Assembly (NCBI GenBank): GCA_027186245.1
Contig: CP114499.1
Location: 6,081,001-6,145,000 of the forward strand
Origin: Coriaria nepalensis
Taxonomy: Eukaryota; Streptophyta; Magnoliopsida; Cucurbitales; Coriariaceae
Reading direction: 5' to 3'
Length of the DNA stretch: 64,000 nucleotides
The notes under the pieces: model-generated
Told to the model about the DNA's origin: nothing
The model's input: only the letters and a program-made list of their open reading frames with translations
Databases searched by the model: none
Shown here: one piece after another, positions 1 through 11,395 of the stretch
Position numbering within the stretch: the stretch's first letter is position 1
How the letters are laid out: every line of letters begins with the position of its first letter
Position numbers and translations under genes: made by a program

Positions 1-1
1 C

Positions 2-893
2 TTCCAGATCATCAATCACGGGGTCCCCGTTGAACTTCTTAACCGCACCATCGATTCGATGAAGGCCTTCCACGAGCTTCCTGAGGACATCAGAGGGCGG
101 TCGTACCGTAGAGATCTAGGCACGGGCGTATCTTATCTTTCCAACATCGATCTGTTCCACGCGAAGGCTGCTAGCTGGAGGGACACGATTCAGATCAGGT
201 TGGGCCCCACGCCAGCTGCGTACGAGGACATTCCGGAGATCTGTAGGGAGGCGGTGTTGGAGTATGATAAGGAGATCGTGCGGTTGGGTGACGAGTTGAT
301 GGGGTTGTTGTGTGAAGGGCTGGGATTGGATACGGACAGGTTGAAGGAGTTGACGTGTGGGGAAGGGAGAGTCATGGCGGCACACTACTACCCGCCTTGC
401 CCTCAGCCTGATCTAACGGTTGGTCTGAACTCTCACACAGATCCTGGAATATTAGCCGTTGTTTTGCAGGACCAGATAGGTGGACTGCAGGTTAAGTACG
501 GTGGGGGTTGGGTCGATGTTAAACCTGTCCCTGGCGCTCTTGTTATCAACGTCGGAGATTTACTCCAGGTAAATAATTATAATTTACTATTATATTAAAA
601 TTATTAATTATATTTTATATATATTATTTTTTGGTTTATGCAAGATAATATCGAACGATGAGTACAAGAGCGTGGAGCATAGAGTGGTGGCGAACGCGCA
701 CAAGGAGGCGCGTGTGTCGATAACGATATTCCTAAATCCAAGCGTAAGGGAGAAAGAGTATGGCCCATTTCCAGAGCTTACAAAAGGAGAGAGGGGCACT
801 GTCTACAAGCAATTCTCTTACCAAGATTTCATGAGACGTTTCTTCACTAAAGAGCTTGATGGCAAGTCTTTGCCTAATTTCTACAGGCTCTAA
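2..893 (+). CDS. 2-oxoglutarate/Fe(II)-dependent dioxygenase, ACC-oxidase-homolog type (5' partial)
   Basis: The reading frame is open from base 2, so the 5' part of the gene lies outside the window. Exons are 2-568 and 645-893; the 76-bp intron has GT-AG ends and phase 0. The visible part is 271 residues; relatives are about 360, so roughly 90 N-terminal residues are missing. Seen: FQIINHGVP (start of the conserved jelly-roll region), HYYPPCPQPDLT, the iron ligands HTD in NSHTDPGILAVVLQD and the distal His in VEHRVV, then ARVSI, whose Arg would bind 2-oxoglutarate. The C-terminus reads LPNFYRL. This pattern fits the plant DOXC group annotated as '1-aminocyclopropane-1-carboxylate oxidase homolog'. 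These are soluble oxygenases of specialised metabolism, not true ethylene-forming ACC oxidases. The substrate cannot be told from sequence. No lesion is seen in the visible part. Confidence 0.9.
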
Positions 894-1689
894 GTAAGAA
901 GATGAAGGTCTCTAAGTCTATATATATAGATGAAAAGTGATTGAATGTCTATATTCTTCACACGAGATATTAAGTTCTATCAATTATTTTCATGCGATAA
1001 AAGATGTGACGTTTGTAATTGCAATTGAATTTGATATGCCGGTACTCATCATTTATAAGATATCTATATAGTTTTGATCATCCTTTACCTACAGATGCTG
1101 TAGCGACTTATAAATCAAAGTGGATGCTGTCTTTTACATCAAAAAGATATGTCGGTAGATTTCCTAACGGTGAATTCTTGTTACCTCTAAGCTATCGGTT
1201 GTTATTTTTTCAATTGGCCTTCCGATTGTCATCTTTTCAATTGGGCTATAGGCTGACACTTTTTTTTTTTTTGACGGCATGTCGTCAGCGAATCTTCTTA
1301 TGAACGGCAAGCTGATTACCCCTAAAAAACATCCGACTCTACCTAGGTAGCCAAGGCCGACTGTCCCACTGATGATCGATAGAGATCAAGTCTACAATAT
1401 CATCCAATATATAGACGGCTTAGCCGACTGGTAACCACCATGGCTAGTATATTATAAGTCATACCCTGATGAAATTGACTAACAACTATTCCTTCATAGC
1501 TACTAGGTTGTCCATTTAAGCCTTTTCTCGGACGAAGACCTAATCTAATCGACAATTGAACACAGCGGCTAATTCACAGTCTAATGTGGAGAGGCCGGTG
1601 CTAACAACTGACTCCAACTTGGACTTTGCCCCCTGGTTCCATCCGGACTTGGCATGAGATGGAACAATCTTTCTATATTCAATTCTACT
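894..1689. other. Intergenic, no gene seen
   Basis: This holds the 3' flank of the dioxygenase gene, then diverged repeat-like DNA. Two similar phrases, TTTTTCAATTGGCCTTCCG and TCTTTTCAATTGGGCTATAGG, sit near 1206-1252, followed by a T-run. A 94-codon open frame at 1019-1303 has low-complexity composition and no recognisable domain, so I do not call it a gene. Confidence 0.5.
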
Positions 1690-2600
1690 GAATCTAGCTA
1701 GAGGTGACAGTAGCCAATTTGTCTCGCTTGTACCAAAGAATGGGAGAATTGGTCGATGCCTATTTAGCTCAGTTCAAGCAACATTATGACCAATGCCACT
1801 TCACTCTTCCCGAACTTGAGTTCATAAGATTGGCCGTTAACGGTCTTGATATAGAATTTTGAAAGAACTTCGATGGGATGAAGTTTCTGAATTTCTTGAG
1901 CTTTCAACGAGAACATCCTATTATGAAAAGTTATTGAAAGAGAAAGCTCAACGGAAAAATGTGTTCATGGGAACCTACTATCAAGAATCCACTTTCGAGG
2001 TTGGAGTAGCCAAGATAGGCACCGACAGTCATCCCAGCTCTGTGCAAGTTGACCGACCAGGATACCATCCAGCAATACACCTTAATGAGATAAATAGGGA
2101 ATACTCCTTCGACCTCTCAAAGACGAACAAGATTTTTAATATCTTGCTAAAAAATAAGATGTTGAAAATACTTCCCGATCACAAACTACATTTGCCTGAC
2201 GAAGTATGAGGGAAATATTATTATAAATATCATACTCGTACCATAATCAAACAAACAATTATCTTTGCTTTAGGCAATGTATTCAAGATTGAATCGAGAA
2301 AGACTTTTTAACTTTCGAGTATCCCCTTCAATGGGCATGGACACAAACCAATTTCCCGATTGCGGATGTTCAGCTCATTATTCATCAACGATTGGAATTG
2401 GAGCAAAAGGGATTACCTTTGAGTAAATAGTTTGAACAATCTGATCAACATTTTAAGATATTCGGTAATAGTTAAGGCTCATTCGATCAATCCCAAACTA
2501 GACTATTACCGACATTATTGGATGAAGCCCATCTCGACAATCGGGTGAGTACAGTCAACACTATATACAATCAATCGGCTAACTCTTCAGTCAGAAGTTG
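1690..2600 (+). pseudogene. Ty3/Gypsy-type gag remnant
   Basis: Translated pieces match the plant Gypsy capsid pattern in order: LSRLYQRMGELVDAYLAQFK, then LPELEFIRLAVNGLDIEF, a stop, WDEVSEFLELSTRTSYYEKL, FMGTYYQESTFEV, and after a spacer YSFDLSKTNKIFNILLKNKM and LPDHKLHLPDEV. The last part is followed by KYYYKYH and, in another frame, YPLQWAWTQTNFPIADVQL, as in the C-terminal part of such gag proteins. Stops and frameshifts break the frame at about 1858, 2208 and 2280, so it is not functional. No protease, reverse transcriptase or integrase follows, so the element is internally deleted. It is on the plus strand, upstream of a probable 3' LTR. Confidence 0.7.
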
Positions 2601-3317
2601 ACCGACTAAAAATTGCAACCTCGGATGGTTATGCTAATTCGGCCAACCACCACAGTTTGGCAATGCCTGAAGCACTTGAAGTTTCCAAAAGGAAATTTTC
2701 ATACCATAAAACAGTGTGAATAGTGAAAGTGCCAAGCTTAGGATAGAATCAAAAATGGAGAAGCACCCATTTTCGGCTATTTCAGCCAAAGATTCTCATG
2801 TGTAAATACACCCCAATTTTTCGACCTTATTGATCGAAAATCCTTTAAAGATATCACTATTTTCAGCCAACACTACTTCTCATATGCATGGTAGCCAAAA
2901 ATTATGATGAGGGTACTCAAAATTTTGGCCGATAAGATGTTTTTCATTTAAATTTGGTCGAAATTATTATTAAAGTAATCAATTTTTCGGCCACTTCATA
3001 TCAAATTGAGCTAAAATATCACATAATCTTTGGAGGATATATTTGAGAAAGAAAACTTTATCAAAAGACAATATCATGAGTTCTTTGGATTTTTTTAAAA
3101 CTTTTCGATGAATGGAAAATCGATAATTTTTAATATTTTAGCCGATTAGCCGAGATTTTTGAAACATGGATAAATTGCTTTATTATTTTTGAATCAACCG
3201 AAATGATGGACATTGCATAAAATTATCATTTTGGGCCATATCGGCCTAATTAAAGTGTCATGGTCATTAATCTTACTCATTGTTCTTGATCTAATGAGAA
3301 AGATTAAAGGGGGAATT

Positions 3318-4900
3318 TGTTATGACTTAAATTTTCCCGACAGGTGGCCGAATATGATTGGACCGAAATTCAAATTAAATATAAATCGGTTAATAATAAT
3401 TAAGCTAACTAATTAATATCAATTAATTAATGTGACCGAGTAAATGCTAGTTTTAATTGGATATCAATTAATTCTGATCGACCGAAAATCATTTAACCCA
3501 ATCAAATTCGAGTTAGGAGTTGTCTGTCTTACTTCAAGAGTATAAAATGTCACAAGGATTGATGAGGTGACATGAAACTAATCATAGATCGCTTGAACAT
3601 GAAGCACTCAAGGTTCAATTTCGATAATTCAGCAAAAAGACAAACTAACTCCTATCTACCATCAAGTTCGACAAAAAAAGGCCCGAAAAAGTGATAATTT
3701 TGGCTAATTAAAAGTGGAAAATTCAGGCAAACCTATAAAGGGTTAAATGGGGAATCAATTTTCCCTAGAAGATAGCAAAATCCCCTTTTCATCCTCATTT
3801 TCAACCAAGTTAAGAGGTTGGCCGAATTTGAGGATAAAATGACATATCTCTACTGAACTTGAAGAGAGAAAAAGAACATTTCGGTCGATAATCAAGCTCG
3901 ACCAAAAGTCTAACTACCTTTCCCTAAAAAAATGGAAAGGAAGTTGACCTATCCTTAATTGGGGAGAGAAGTCAGCCGAATTTGAAGAAAATTAGGGGGA
4001 AAATTATTTCAATGAATCTAAGTTCAAGATCGACTAAAAGTTTAGTTAAATAACCATTCACCAAAAAAGAAGGTCGGGGCCTACGAAGTGGGTGAATAGC
4101 ACCTGAAATGAGGAAGTGAGAATTCGACTATGAGTTATTTACGATTGTGACATCAAATCGTCCGCCTATAAATAGAAGGCATTGGTGAAGGTAAAAAGGC
4201 AATCCACCGACATCAACACACAAAAAAAAATTCATCATCAAACACAAACTTTAGAAAAATTCTCTCAGTCTTTCGACACTTATCTCTTTTTTATTTCTCC
4301 AAAACTTATATATTTTTTAGATCTGTTCTTCTGAATTAATAATTAAAGTACTAAGTTCTTACCCCAGTGATAATCCCAATCTATTACTCATGGATTGAAC
4401 ACTTTTGTCTCTTATTTTTTCATTGATCGTTTTCATAAGAATAGAGTTAATTTAAAATTAATTCTTATTATAAATTAGATCTATTACTTTTAATTTCATT
4501 ATTTTATTGAAATATTTTTTAGTTATTTATTTATTCCCATCTTTCAATATATAATTTGATTCTAATTTGTTTTAATTTATTATAATTTTATTTTGTTAAT
4601 ATTAATTCAATCCGATCATTAATAAATATATTGAAAAAAAATTAGAATTATATTAATTTCAATCATTTTACTTATATAAAAATCAAATTTAATTTACCTA
4701 ATATATATATTTTTTATTTCATTTCATTTTATATATAAAACTCACTTTAATTTTTTAACACATCAATATTATTTATATTTTTAATAACTATTTTATAAAT
4801 AAATAAATAAAAATCTACCTTATTTCGATCTCGACATATAAACTCCATTAATTTTTCAAAATTTTTCTGTCGCTCCGTACATAAAATTTGTATGATCTGA
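3318..4900 (+). mobile_element. Probable 3' LTR of the decayed Gypsy element (right end uncertain)
   Basis: A purine tract AAAGGGGGAAT at about 3307-3317 looks like a polypurine tract and is followed by TGTTATGACTT, a usual LTR start. A promoter-like CCTATAAATAGAAGG lies near 4167-4181, followed by an A-rich, leader-like stretch. The same vocabulary (GGCCGA, CGACCGA) runs through 2600-4170. I found no clear CA end, no matching left LTR and no target-site duplication, so the right boundary is a guess. From about 4430 to 4900 the DNA is very AT-rich and featureless. Confidence 0.45.
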
Positions 4901-4968
4901 TATAATTCCCTCTCCATTTCAATTTGTAAATGAATAATTGAATATTAAATCAACGCGCGAAATCATAC

Positions 4969-5046
4969 CACGTGAAAATGGCGGTTGTACCTGTTGCCAC
5001 CACAAGTAGAACAGTGAAACAGATTAATGTGGTTCGTACGCACGTG
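4969..5046. promoter_or_regulatory. Two G-boxes (CACGTG) upstream of the JAZ-like gene
   Basis: Perfect CACGTG hexamers occur at 4969-4974 and 5041-5046, about 420 and 345 bp before the chosen JAZ start codon at 5390. MYC2-type bHLH factors bind G-boxes and drive JAZ genes in Arabidopsis, giving negative feedback on jasmonate signalling. That these two sites act this way here is inference from position and gene identity. Confidence 0.5.
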
Positions 5047-5389
5047 GAGCATTACCGGACCAATAGGTCAACCAAACTGGAATTATCGGTAACTTCAATA
5101 AGATGACGTGAAGAAATAAAAACAAAAATGTTATAAAAATAAGTAATTAACGGTCAAGATCTTTCTCTCGTGTATGATAGAATCCTCTGCTTTTAGCAGC
5201 AGGGGAGGTGAAACAACCTTTTCCCTCTTCCCGGATTCTGTTGGTCTCTCTTTTCACTCTTTACTGCATGTGAGGCAGCAGGAAGCTGGATTTTTGGTCC
5301 TATGGATTGACTTAATTAGTGGTTCTGAAGAAGTTGGATTCTGTTGTCCGAAATTCGAGGCGGGTTCTTTTTTTTTTTTTGGTCTGAAA

Positions 5390-6902
5390 ATGGAGATTGA
5401 TTTCTTAGGTTTGAGCTCTAAAGAGTGCTCAATGACTAGGGTGAAAGAGGAGATTAACGATTATGACGTCGACCAAGTCTCAGGTTTTTAGTTGATGTTT
5501 TCATTTACTCTCTCTCTTTCTTGCCTCAGTTATGAATTTTCTTCTGTTTGGTCATAATTTTACACGTTCTTGCAATTTCAAATCCCTTTGTTAGGTTTGG
5601 TCTGATTGATTTTTGGATACTATCATTTAACTCAGGTTCTCTATTCAGATTTATCAGTTGTTAGTTGTTAGTCTAATCTGTTGTCACGAATTCAGTTGAA
5701 GATTATCGCCCGTTAATTGTGTTGTAGGAATTACAGAGGGTCAAAGCGCCCCATGGTTGTACTCAGACAAAAGAACTGCTGTGCTTCCTAATTTGACGAA
5801 GAGCACTTTATCCAATCCCAGCATGCCTCCTCGGAAACAATCAGCAACTGAAATCAAGGTTTGGTTTGATGTTTATGTCTCTGTTTCTGTGCTTTGATCT
5901 ATTAAGGACTTATATGAAGAATAATGTTCTTTTTCCATCTCGAAATCACTCTTCAATCCGGCACCGGCTTATTATCCTACCCAACATGAATTACAGAAGA
6001 GGTTTTCACTTTCTAAGAAAGAAGTTTCTGGCTTTATGGGCATTAATCCTTTCTCCAATAATCATGATATTGCTTCATTGAATAAAAACTTGCTTGGACT
6101 GGTTCCTATTCTACCATCCGATTCCTTTGCTGGTTTCACCGAACCATGGTAATTTAAGTAACTATAATTATCCATAATTTCTTTTCTAACCTGTATCTTG
6201 AGGGACATAAACATAACTAAATCTATTTACACGTGATCTCTTGTCTTAAAAAATCAGTGTCAATTCCCTAGGATCGCCTGCTCAATTTACCATCTTTTAT
6301 GCCGGTAATGTTAATGTCTATGATAACATTCTCCCTAAAGAGGTAATGATACCCATCAATTCTCTATAACTTCACCATTTCATTGATTATATATTTAAGA
6401 GAGAAGTCATATACATGAAAGAACCATTTTTCAGGCAGAGTCTATCATGTTGTTGGCTCAGAATAGCTCAAAGTCGGCAGCAAGTGATGCCGTTCCTGTT
6501 ATTCAACTGATTGGTGGACTGCCCCCCTCTAATCTTTCGAGCCCTTTGTCTGTTTCCTCACATAACAGGACCCAGTCGGGAAGTGGTTCCACAAGCACCG
6601 ATCAACTCATAGCAGCAGCAGCAAAAACCACCACTAATCCTGTCAGTAAATTAATGGAGCCTTCTAGGATAGCTATCCCACAAGCTCGCAAAGCCTCCTT
6701 GGCTCGGTTTTTGGAGAAACGCAAGGAGCGGTGAGTTTAATTTCATATTGGTCACTATTTTATTATTATTATTTTTTTTGTCTTCTATATTTCTAGAAAG
6801 CCTTACAAACTAATTTAACCTATGATATGCATTGGCTTAAGGATGACGGATGTGGGGCCGTACAATCTCGGAAAGCAATCTTCAGAATGTGCTACCCTAT
6901 GA
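5390..6902 (+). CDS. JAZ3/JAZ4-like TIFY repressor, possible frame lesion in exon 3
   Basis: Nuclear co-repressor of jasmonate signalling. Start chosen at 5390 (MEIDFLGLSSKE), the usual JAZ3-type N-terminus; the frame is open back to 5174. Exons: 5390-5483, 5728-5858, exon 3, 6258-6342, 6435-6730, 6842-6902. The TIFY (ZIM) motif is in exon 4 (QFTIFYAGNVNVYDNILP); it serves NINJA binding and dimerisation. The Jas motif spans exons 5-6 (IPQARKASLARFLEKRKER, then MTDVGPY) and matches SLxxFxxKRxxRxxxxxPY exactly. The degron side has IPQARK, as in JAZ3-type proteins. Exon 3 is the problem: the homologous exon should begin at about 5920 (NNVLFPSRNH), but the later part (AYYPTQHELQKRF) is in another frame, one base short. 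An acceptor at 5997 would restore a 272-residue frame but skip conserved residues. The frameshift could be real or an assembly error. Confidence 0.8.
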
Positions 6903-7106
6903 TTGAATGGTGCAGTTTTTTCTGAAATCGAGCTGTGGAACTAGGCCGATTGATGATGCATACTAGTATATGTATAATAAACTTTGATGAAGCTGAACTC
7001 TTATAAAGTTTAAGATTAAGACAGTGTTGTAACAAAAATTCCACTTATGTATTCTATCATTTGTCAAGGCTTGAAAAATAAGTTTTGTTGAATACATATA
7101 TAGCAG
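6903..7106. other. JAZ 3' flank
   Basis: AT-rich 3' flank of the JAZ-like gene. It joins directly onto retroelement debris at about 7107. No separate feature was recognised. Confidence 0.5.
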
Positions 7107-7633
7107 TTGGGGACAGAGGCTGTCTCTCATGCTACTGGATTGTTTCTCGCTCAACGCCGATATACTGCTGAAATTTTGGCTAACGTTCAAATTGTATTCT
7201 CCAAGCCACATCTGCAACACCATTTTCAGTTAAACAACCAACCTTATACTCAGATTCTATTCCGTTTCCATCACCCGGCCAAATCTTAGTTTTTGCTGTT
7301 AAATCAGTATGCCAGCATATGCATGTCCCCTCATATGAATTTAAACAGTTGAAAAGAGCTCTGCGTTATGTTCGGGGAACGCAGGACATGGGACTGCATT
7401 TTCGTCAGTCATTGAAGCTTCACGGCTTTAGTGATGCCGATCGGATGGGTTGTCATGAAACTCATCGCTGCAGTACTTCCGGTTATTGAATATTCCTTGG
7501 TGCAAATCTTATTTCTTGGTCAGCTAAGAAGCAACCCACTGCGTCTCACTCGTCTACTTAGACCGAATATCGTGCACTTGCATCCGCAACACCAGAATTA
7601 ATAGGAATTACCTTCATCTTTCGAGATACTGGT
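7107..7633 (+). pseudogene. Copia reverse transcriptase/RNase H fragment
   Basis: Frames read in order: TGLFLAQRRYTAEILA, then SAVCQHMHVPSYEF-like sequence, LKRALRYVRGTQDMGLHF, LHGFSDADRMGCHETHRC, IFLGANLISWSAKKQPTASH and EYRALASATPELIGITFI. This is the C-terminal RT and RNase H region of a plant Ty1/Copia pol. Frameshifts and stops are present (for example TGA and TAG within the RNase H part). The fragment ends abruptly at 7633, where a TGTTGATG sequence begins, as if another element had inserted there. Confidence 0.8.
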
Positions 7634-8213
7634 TGTTGATGTCAAAAATTTGCACTCAAGTCTAAACAGTATGCCGACCCAATCAACACTTACAAAACAA
7701 AACAAAAATACCGCCAGGATTATTTCCGACGATATCACTCCGATAATTAAGTTAGAAAGGGAGATAGTAAAGTTTTTAGGAAATCTAGAATATGTGAGAA
7801 TGTACCTTTCTCCGGCATGTGGGGCCTTATTTATACTATTCGCATTGATTGGGTCAATAAAGATCGTTAATGGCTATTAATTCTCTTTAATCAGCACTGA
7901 CCTGCAATTACTTAGGGATCAATGTCATTTATTATGATCATTAATCATTGTAATATTTAAACGGCTAGTGGTTTGTTCGATCTTTGAGACTTCTCAATAT
8001 CTGATCCTATAAGGTCAGGTCGGCATGCTCTGCCAAAATATGACTTCATACCTCAAATATTATCTATCATATTCGAGACTAAGATTCTTGACCTTTTCGG
8101 TCTGACCCTTACATCTTATTTTGTAAGGATCGACATGTAAGTCATGGTCCAATAGTTGACCCCCTTGCATTAATTAATATGTAGGAATTGATGCAAAATT
8201 TTAGACCCTAACA
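7634..8213 (+). mobile_element. Probable Gypsy-type LTR
   Basis: The segment begins TGTTGATGTCAAAAATTTG directly at the broken end of the Copia RNase H fragment and ends GACCCTAACA. The TG...CA ends, about 580 bp length, a TATA-like TTATTTATACTATTCG near 7830 and its place upstream of a Gypsy-like ORF support a 5' LTR. No second copy is in the window, so the ends are inferred. Confidence 0.45.
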
Positions 8214-8689
8214 TATTTATTAAGCAATGGTTTTTGGAATTTATTGCCCATCTCTTCAAATTTAATTTTTTGCACGTTTCCTATCACTTTTTGTGTATTT
8301 TAAAAAGAGAATTTTTACACATTTGCCCTTTAACTCCTTTCCAATACTCAATTCTCACTTTTACCTTACTTTTTCGCCATTTTTACTATCTCAAGTTTCA
8401 GCATATCCAGAAAACTCTCTTCTACATCTGCAAATCATGGACTCGTTCGAGGCTTTCTCAATTCATCTTCATACCATGTACCACTTTCCACTACTTTTCG
8501 TTCATTTTCGCATAAGACAACTTCATTTGCAAAAAATCTTTCCAAATTTTCCGACCTATTTATATTGTTGCAAATTTTTGAAATTTTTCTAACTTTTCAT
8601 TCATTTTCGCCTTGTTTTGTTTTTGTTTTCCTTGTTCAAAGGTTTTTTCCCAACCTTAATTCCCCTTAGAAAAAATATATCTTTCATAA

Positions 8690-9880
8690 TGGCTTGTTCT
8701 AGTCAGAACCCTAATAATAAATTTGCCCTAATTTTAGCCCAAGCCCAACAAAAGACCAGCAGTGGTAATTCCTTTAACCCCCCCCCCCCCCTCTTAATAA
8801 AAGGTTCAAAAATAAGGTAAATATGGTAAGATACTTAGAGGAGATCACCTTAATCATGACCGAGGTTGAGTTAGACGACCTCCAAACCACCTTTCACATC
8901 CTACGGGGGATCTCCCTTAAATTTCTTGGGCCTTCAGAAAACCTATCCAACATAGGGAGTTTTGATGAGGCAATCTTTTACACCAAATTATTTAACTTTA
9001 GGTCGAGGTTTTCTCTTCACCTCTATATCCAAGGAGTGTTAGGTCGTTTCAATACAGCTTTAGGTCAATTGGCTCCCAATGCTTAGAGGGTCATAATAGG
9101 CGTATATATTCTTTTGAAGAAGTTCAAAACTAGTGATCACCACCCCTATTTCTTTATTGAAATATATCAACTTAGCTACAATATGGACTTTAAGTTATAC
9201 TACCACTGCCCCAACTGTGGCAAGATAGTTATGGAATGCCCAACTTACAACAAAGACTCAGTCAAGGACTGGTTTATTATAGGCGGGAAAAGGCAGAACC
9301 CTATATTCCGAACCCAAGAAGGAGAGTATGTTCAAATCACTTATTCCTTACAAGTTTTTTAATCAACATACTTACATTTAATAAGTTTGATCTTTTTTAT
9401 CGTCATTCCTTCTAGGTGTCAAGTTTAAAAGAGTTGGCCTCGAACCTTTGGAGTCTGAGGTGTTAAGTAAAATGAGAGCCATACCTACTCCGAAAAGGTA
9501 AGGCATTGGGAGCTCATCCTTTAAGATGAGACTTTGATAAAGTCCAGCCTCATTCATGGGGTCCTCCCTTTAGATGTTGAACCTTATCAAATGGTTTACG
9601 GGAAAGAAATCTACCAAAGTGATTCTGTAAATAGTGTCTTTGTTAATTTAAAAGATGAGGTGGATACTAACCTCTTTGTCTCTTCCTTTTTAGATATGGA
9701 TCTCATGGCTAAGGCTCTTCTTGCTAAAGAAAGGAAGGATGAGAAGCGCAAAAGGGCTGCTAAAAGGGCTACGGGACAAAGGAATAAGGTAGTTGGAGGT
9801 AAAAAGCATAAAAAACTGACCCATCCACTTCTTCTTGAGTATTTTGATGAGCTCTGATCTTCTTGTTTTGTTGAGCAAAA
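8690..9880 (+). pseudogene. Gypsy-type transposon ORF1 remnant ('putative plant transposon protein' domain)
   Basis: Open pieces follow one another: MACSSQNPNNKFALILAQAQ (8690 on), MTEVELDDLQTTFHILRGIS, FSLHLYIQGVLGRFNTALGQ followed by LAPNAxRVIIGVYILLKKF, then SVKDWFIIGG, and further on a Lys/Arg-rich segment KERKDEKRKRAAKRATGQR (9738-9797). The phrase FxLHxxIxxVLxxFNTALGQLxPNAWRV is typical of the N-terminal ORF of a plant Gypsy group annotated as Transposase_28. Stops and frame changes (for example at 8818, 9084 and 9361) make it non-functional. A run of 13 C at about 8779-8791 lies inside it. Confidence 0.6.
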
Positions 9881-10324
9881 AATTCAAAACAAATAGCTTA
9901 TCCTGACATTGAGGTTACTAAGTATAGAGCTGAAACCTCCGAACTTGGTGCAAGGCCGATTAGGCCTGGTGCAGATTAGACTGATTCTGGCTTGTTAGAT
10001 AAACTCATCATAGATTTGGAAGAGATAAAGCCGTAGGTCGATTTAGTTAGACTTTTTTAGAACCAGAAACTTAGTTATGGAGAGTATGAACGTCGTCTCA
10101 GTCCAGAGTCCCTCAAAGTCTTTGTTGATGACTTCCCTCATAAGGCGAAGGAGGAAATCCCACTGCACCTTTGTTCTTCAGATTTCCAGAAATTCACGGG
10201 CGAGTCTATAGCCAAAGTTTCAAGGGTATGCCACTTCATCTCTACTCTCTTGCCTTGCATCTTAGGACTAAAGAGTATTCTATTATTCTAGTCAAAGTGG
10301 ATTTTATTATTCCACCAACAAAGA
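9881..10324 (+). other. Continuation of degraded retroelement sequence
   Basis: No open frame of note. The stretch continues in the style of the upstream Gypsy ORF (charged phrases such as LDKLIIDLEEI). It joins Copia pol sequence at about 10325. Confidence 0.4.
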
Positions 10325-10940
10325 CTAAAGAGTAAGAGGAGGATGAAGAACAGAATCATAAAGAACCTCAAAGCCTTAGATGAGAAGATCTACTAGAAAA
10401 CATCGACCATCCATAAGATACTCTCCTTATGAGTACATCATGTTAACTGACGGGGATGAATTGAAGGGATATAAAGAAGCCATATCTCATAAGAAGAAGG
10501 TTGAGTGGACAAAGGCCATGCAAGAAGAAATAATATCCTTGCATGAGAATCACACGTACGATCTGGTCTAGCTGCTCAAAGGAAGGAAAGCCCTCAAGAC
10601 CCAATGGGTATACAAATTGAAGAATGAAGAAGGCAATATAACCAAGGTACACGGCTAGATTGGTAGTGAAAGACTTTGGTAAAAAGAAAGACATTTACTT
10701 TGAAGAAATATTCTCACTCGTGGTGAAGATGAACTGGATTCGAGTTATTCTCGAACTAGCTGCTAGTCTAAATCTGGAAATTGAGTTGTTTGATGTCAAG
10801 ACTGCATTTCTCCATGGCGATCTAGATGAAGAGATATATATACAACAACCAGAAGGGTTCAAAGTCAAAGGATGGGAAAGCCTCGTATGCCGATTTAAGA
10901 AAAAATTGTATGGCTTGAAGCAAGTACCACGATAATGGTA
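10325..10940 (+). pseudogene. Copia reverse transcriptase fragment
   Basis: Translations read RRSTRKHRPSIRYSPYEYIM, GYKEAISHKKKVEWTKAMQE, HTYDLV, ALKTQWVYKLKNEEGNIT, then WIRVILELAASLNLEIELFD, VKTAFLHGDLDEEIYIQQPE and KLYGLKQVPR. These are the linker before, and the first blocks of, a plant Ty1/Copia RT. Stops occur after HTYDLV, near 10659 and after KQVPR. RT blocks after KLYGLKQ, including the YxDD catalytic motif, are absent; the sequence passes into LTR-like DNA about 60 bp later. Confidence 0.85.
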
Positions 10941-10998
10941 CAAAGGGATCCACTACAGAAGACATGCATGTTCATCCACATTGGATGGACGAGGTGTT

Positions 10999-11395
10999 TG
11001 TTGGGTTTCCCTCTAATGTGAACATGCCAATGTGAACTCGAGTGTAAGAGCTCTCATCCATGGCTGCCAATTAATGTTATAGCTATAAGTGGCAACTACT
11101 TCTTGCCCAACCTAGAAGCTTGAAGGTCTTCAATGGCTGCCTCCACTAATGGCAACCATCAACTACCCCTTCCAAGCTCTCCTATAAGTAGGAGGAGCAC
11201 TTGTCTTCCAACGCATCTTAAGCAGAAGCAAGACTTGAGATGAAAGTGTTTATGAGTTCTTTGCAGTGAGTGAGCTAGAGAGAAAGCAAGAAAGAGTTAA
11301 AAGAGTTTGAGAGTTGAGTGTGAGTGTTGTATTTCCTCCTCCATTAATAAACTTTTTTGTTTCTCTGTGAACATAGGCAACTGGCCAAACTATGT
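10999..11395 (+). mobile_element. Probable Copia LTR (partial or degenerate)
   Basis: It starts TGTTGGGTTTCCCTC, a usual Copia LTR beginning, about 60 bp after the RT fragment and on the same strand. Inside are CTCCTATAAGTAGGAGGA (TATA-like, about 11189) and a polyadenylation-like CCATTAATAAAC near 11341. The right end is not certain; no matching partner LTR is in the window. Confidence 0.5.

Noticed and set aside
5174..5389. N-terminal extension of the JAZ frame from an upstream ATG
   Set aside because: The frame is open, but JAZ3-type proteins begin at the ME-DFLGL position, and the extension includes a T-run coding poly-Phe; 5390 is the better start.
9534..9857. Lys/Arg-rich 107-codon frame as an independent nuclear protein
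   Set aside because: It continues the Gypsy ORF1 homology and composition; no plant host gene family recognised.
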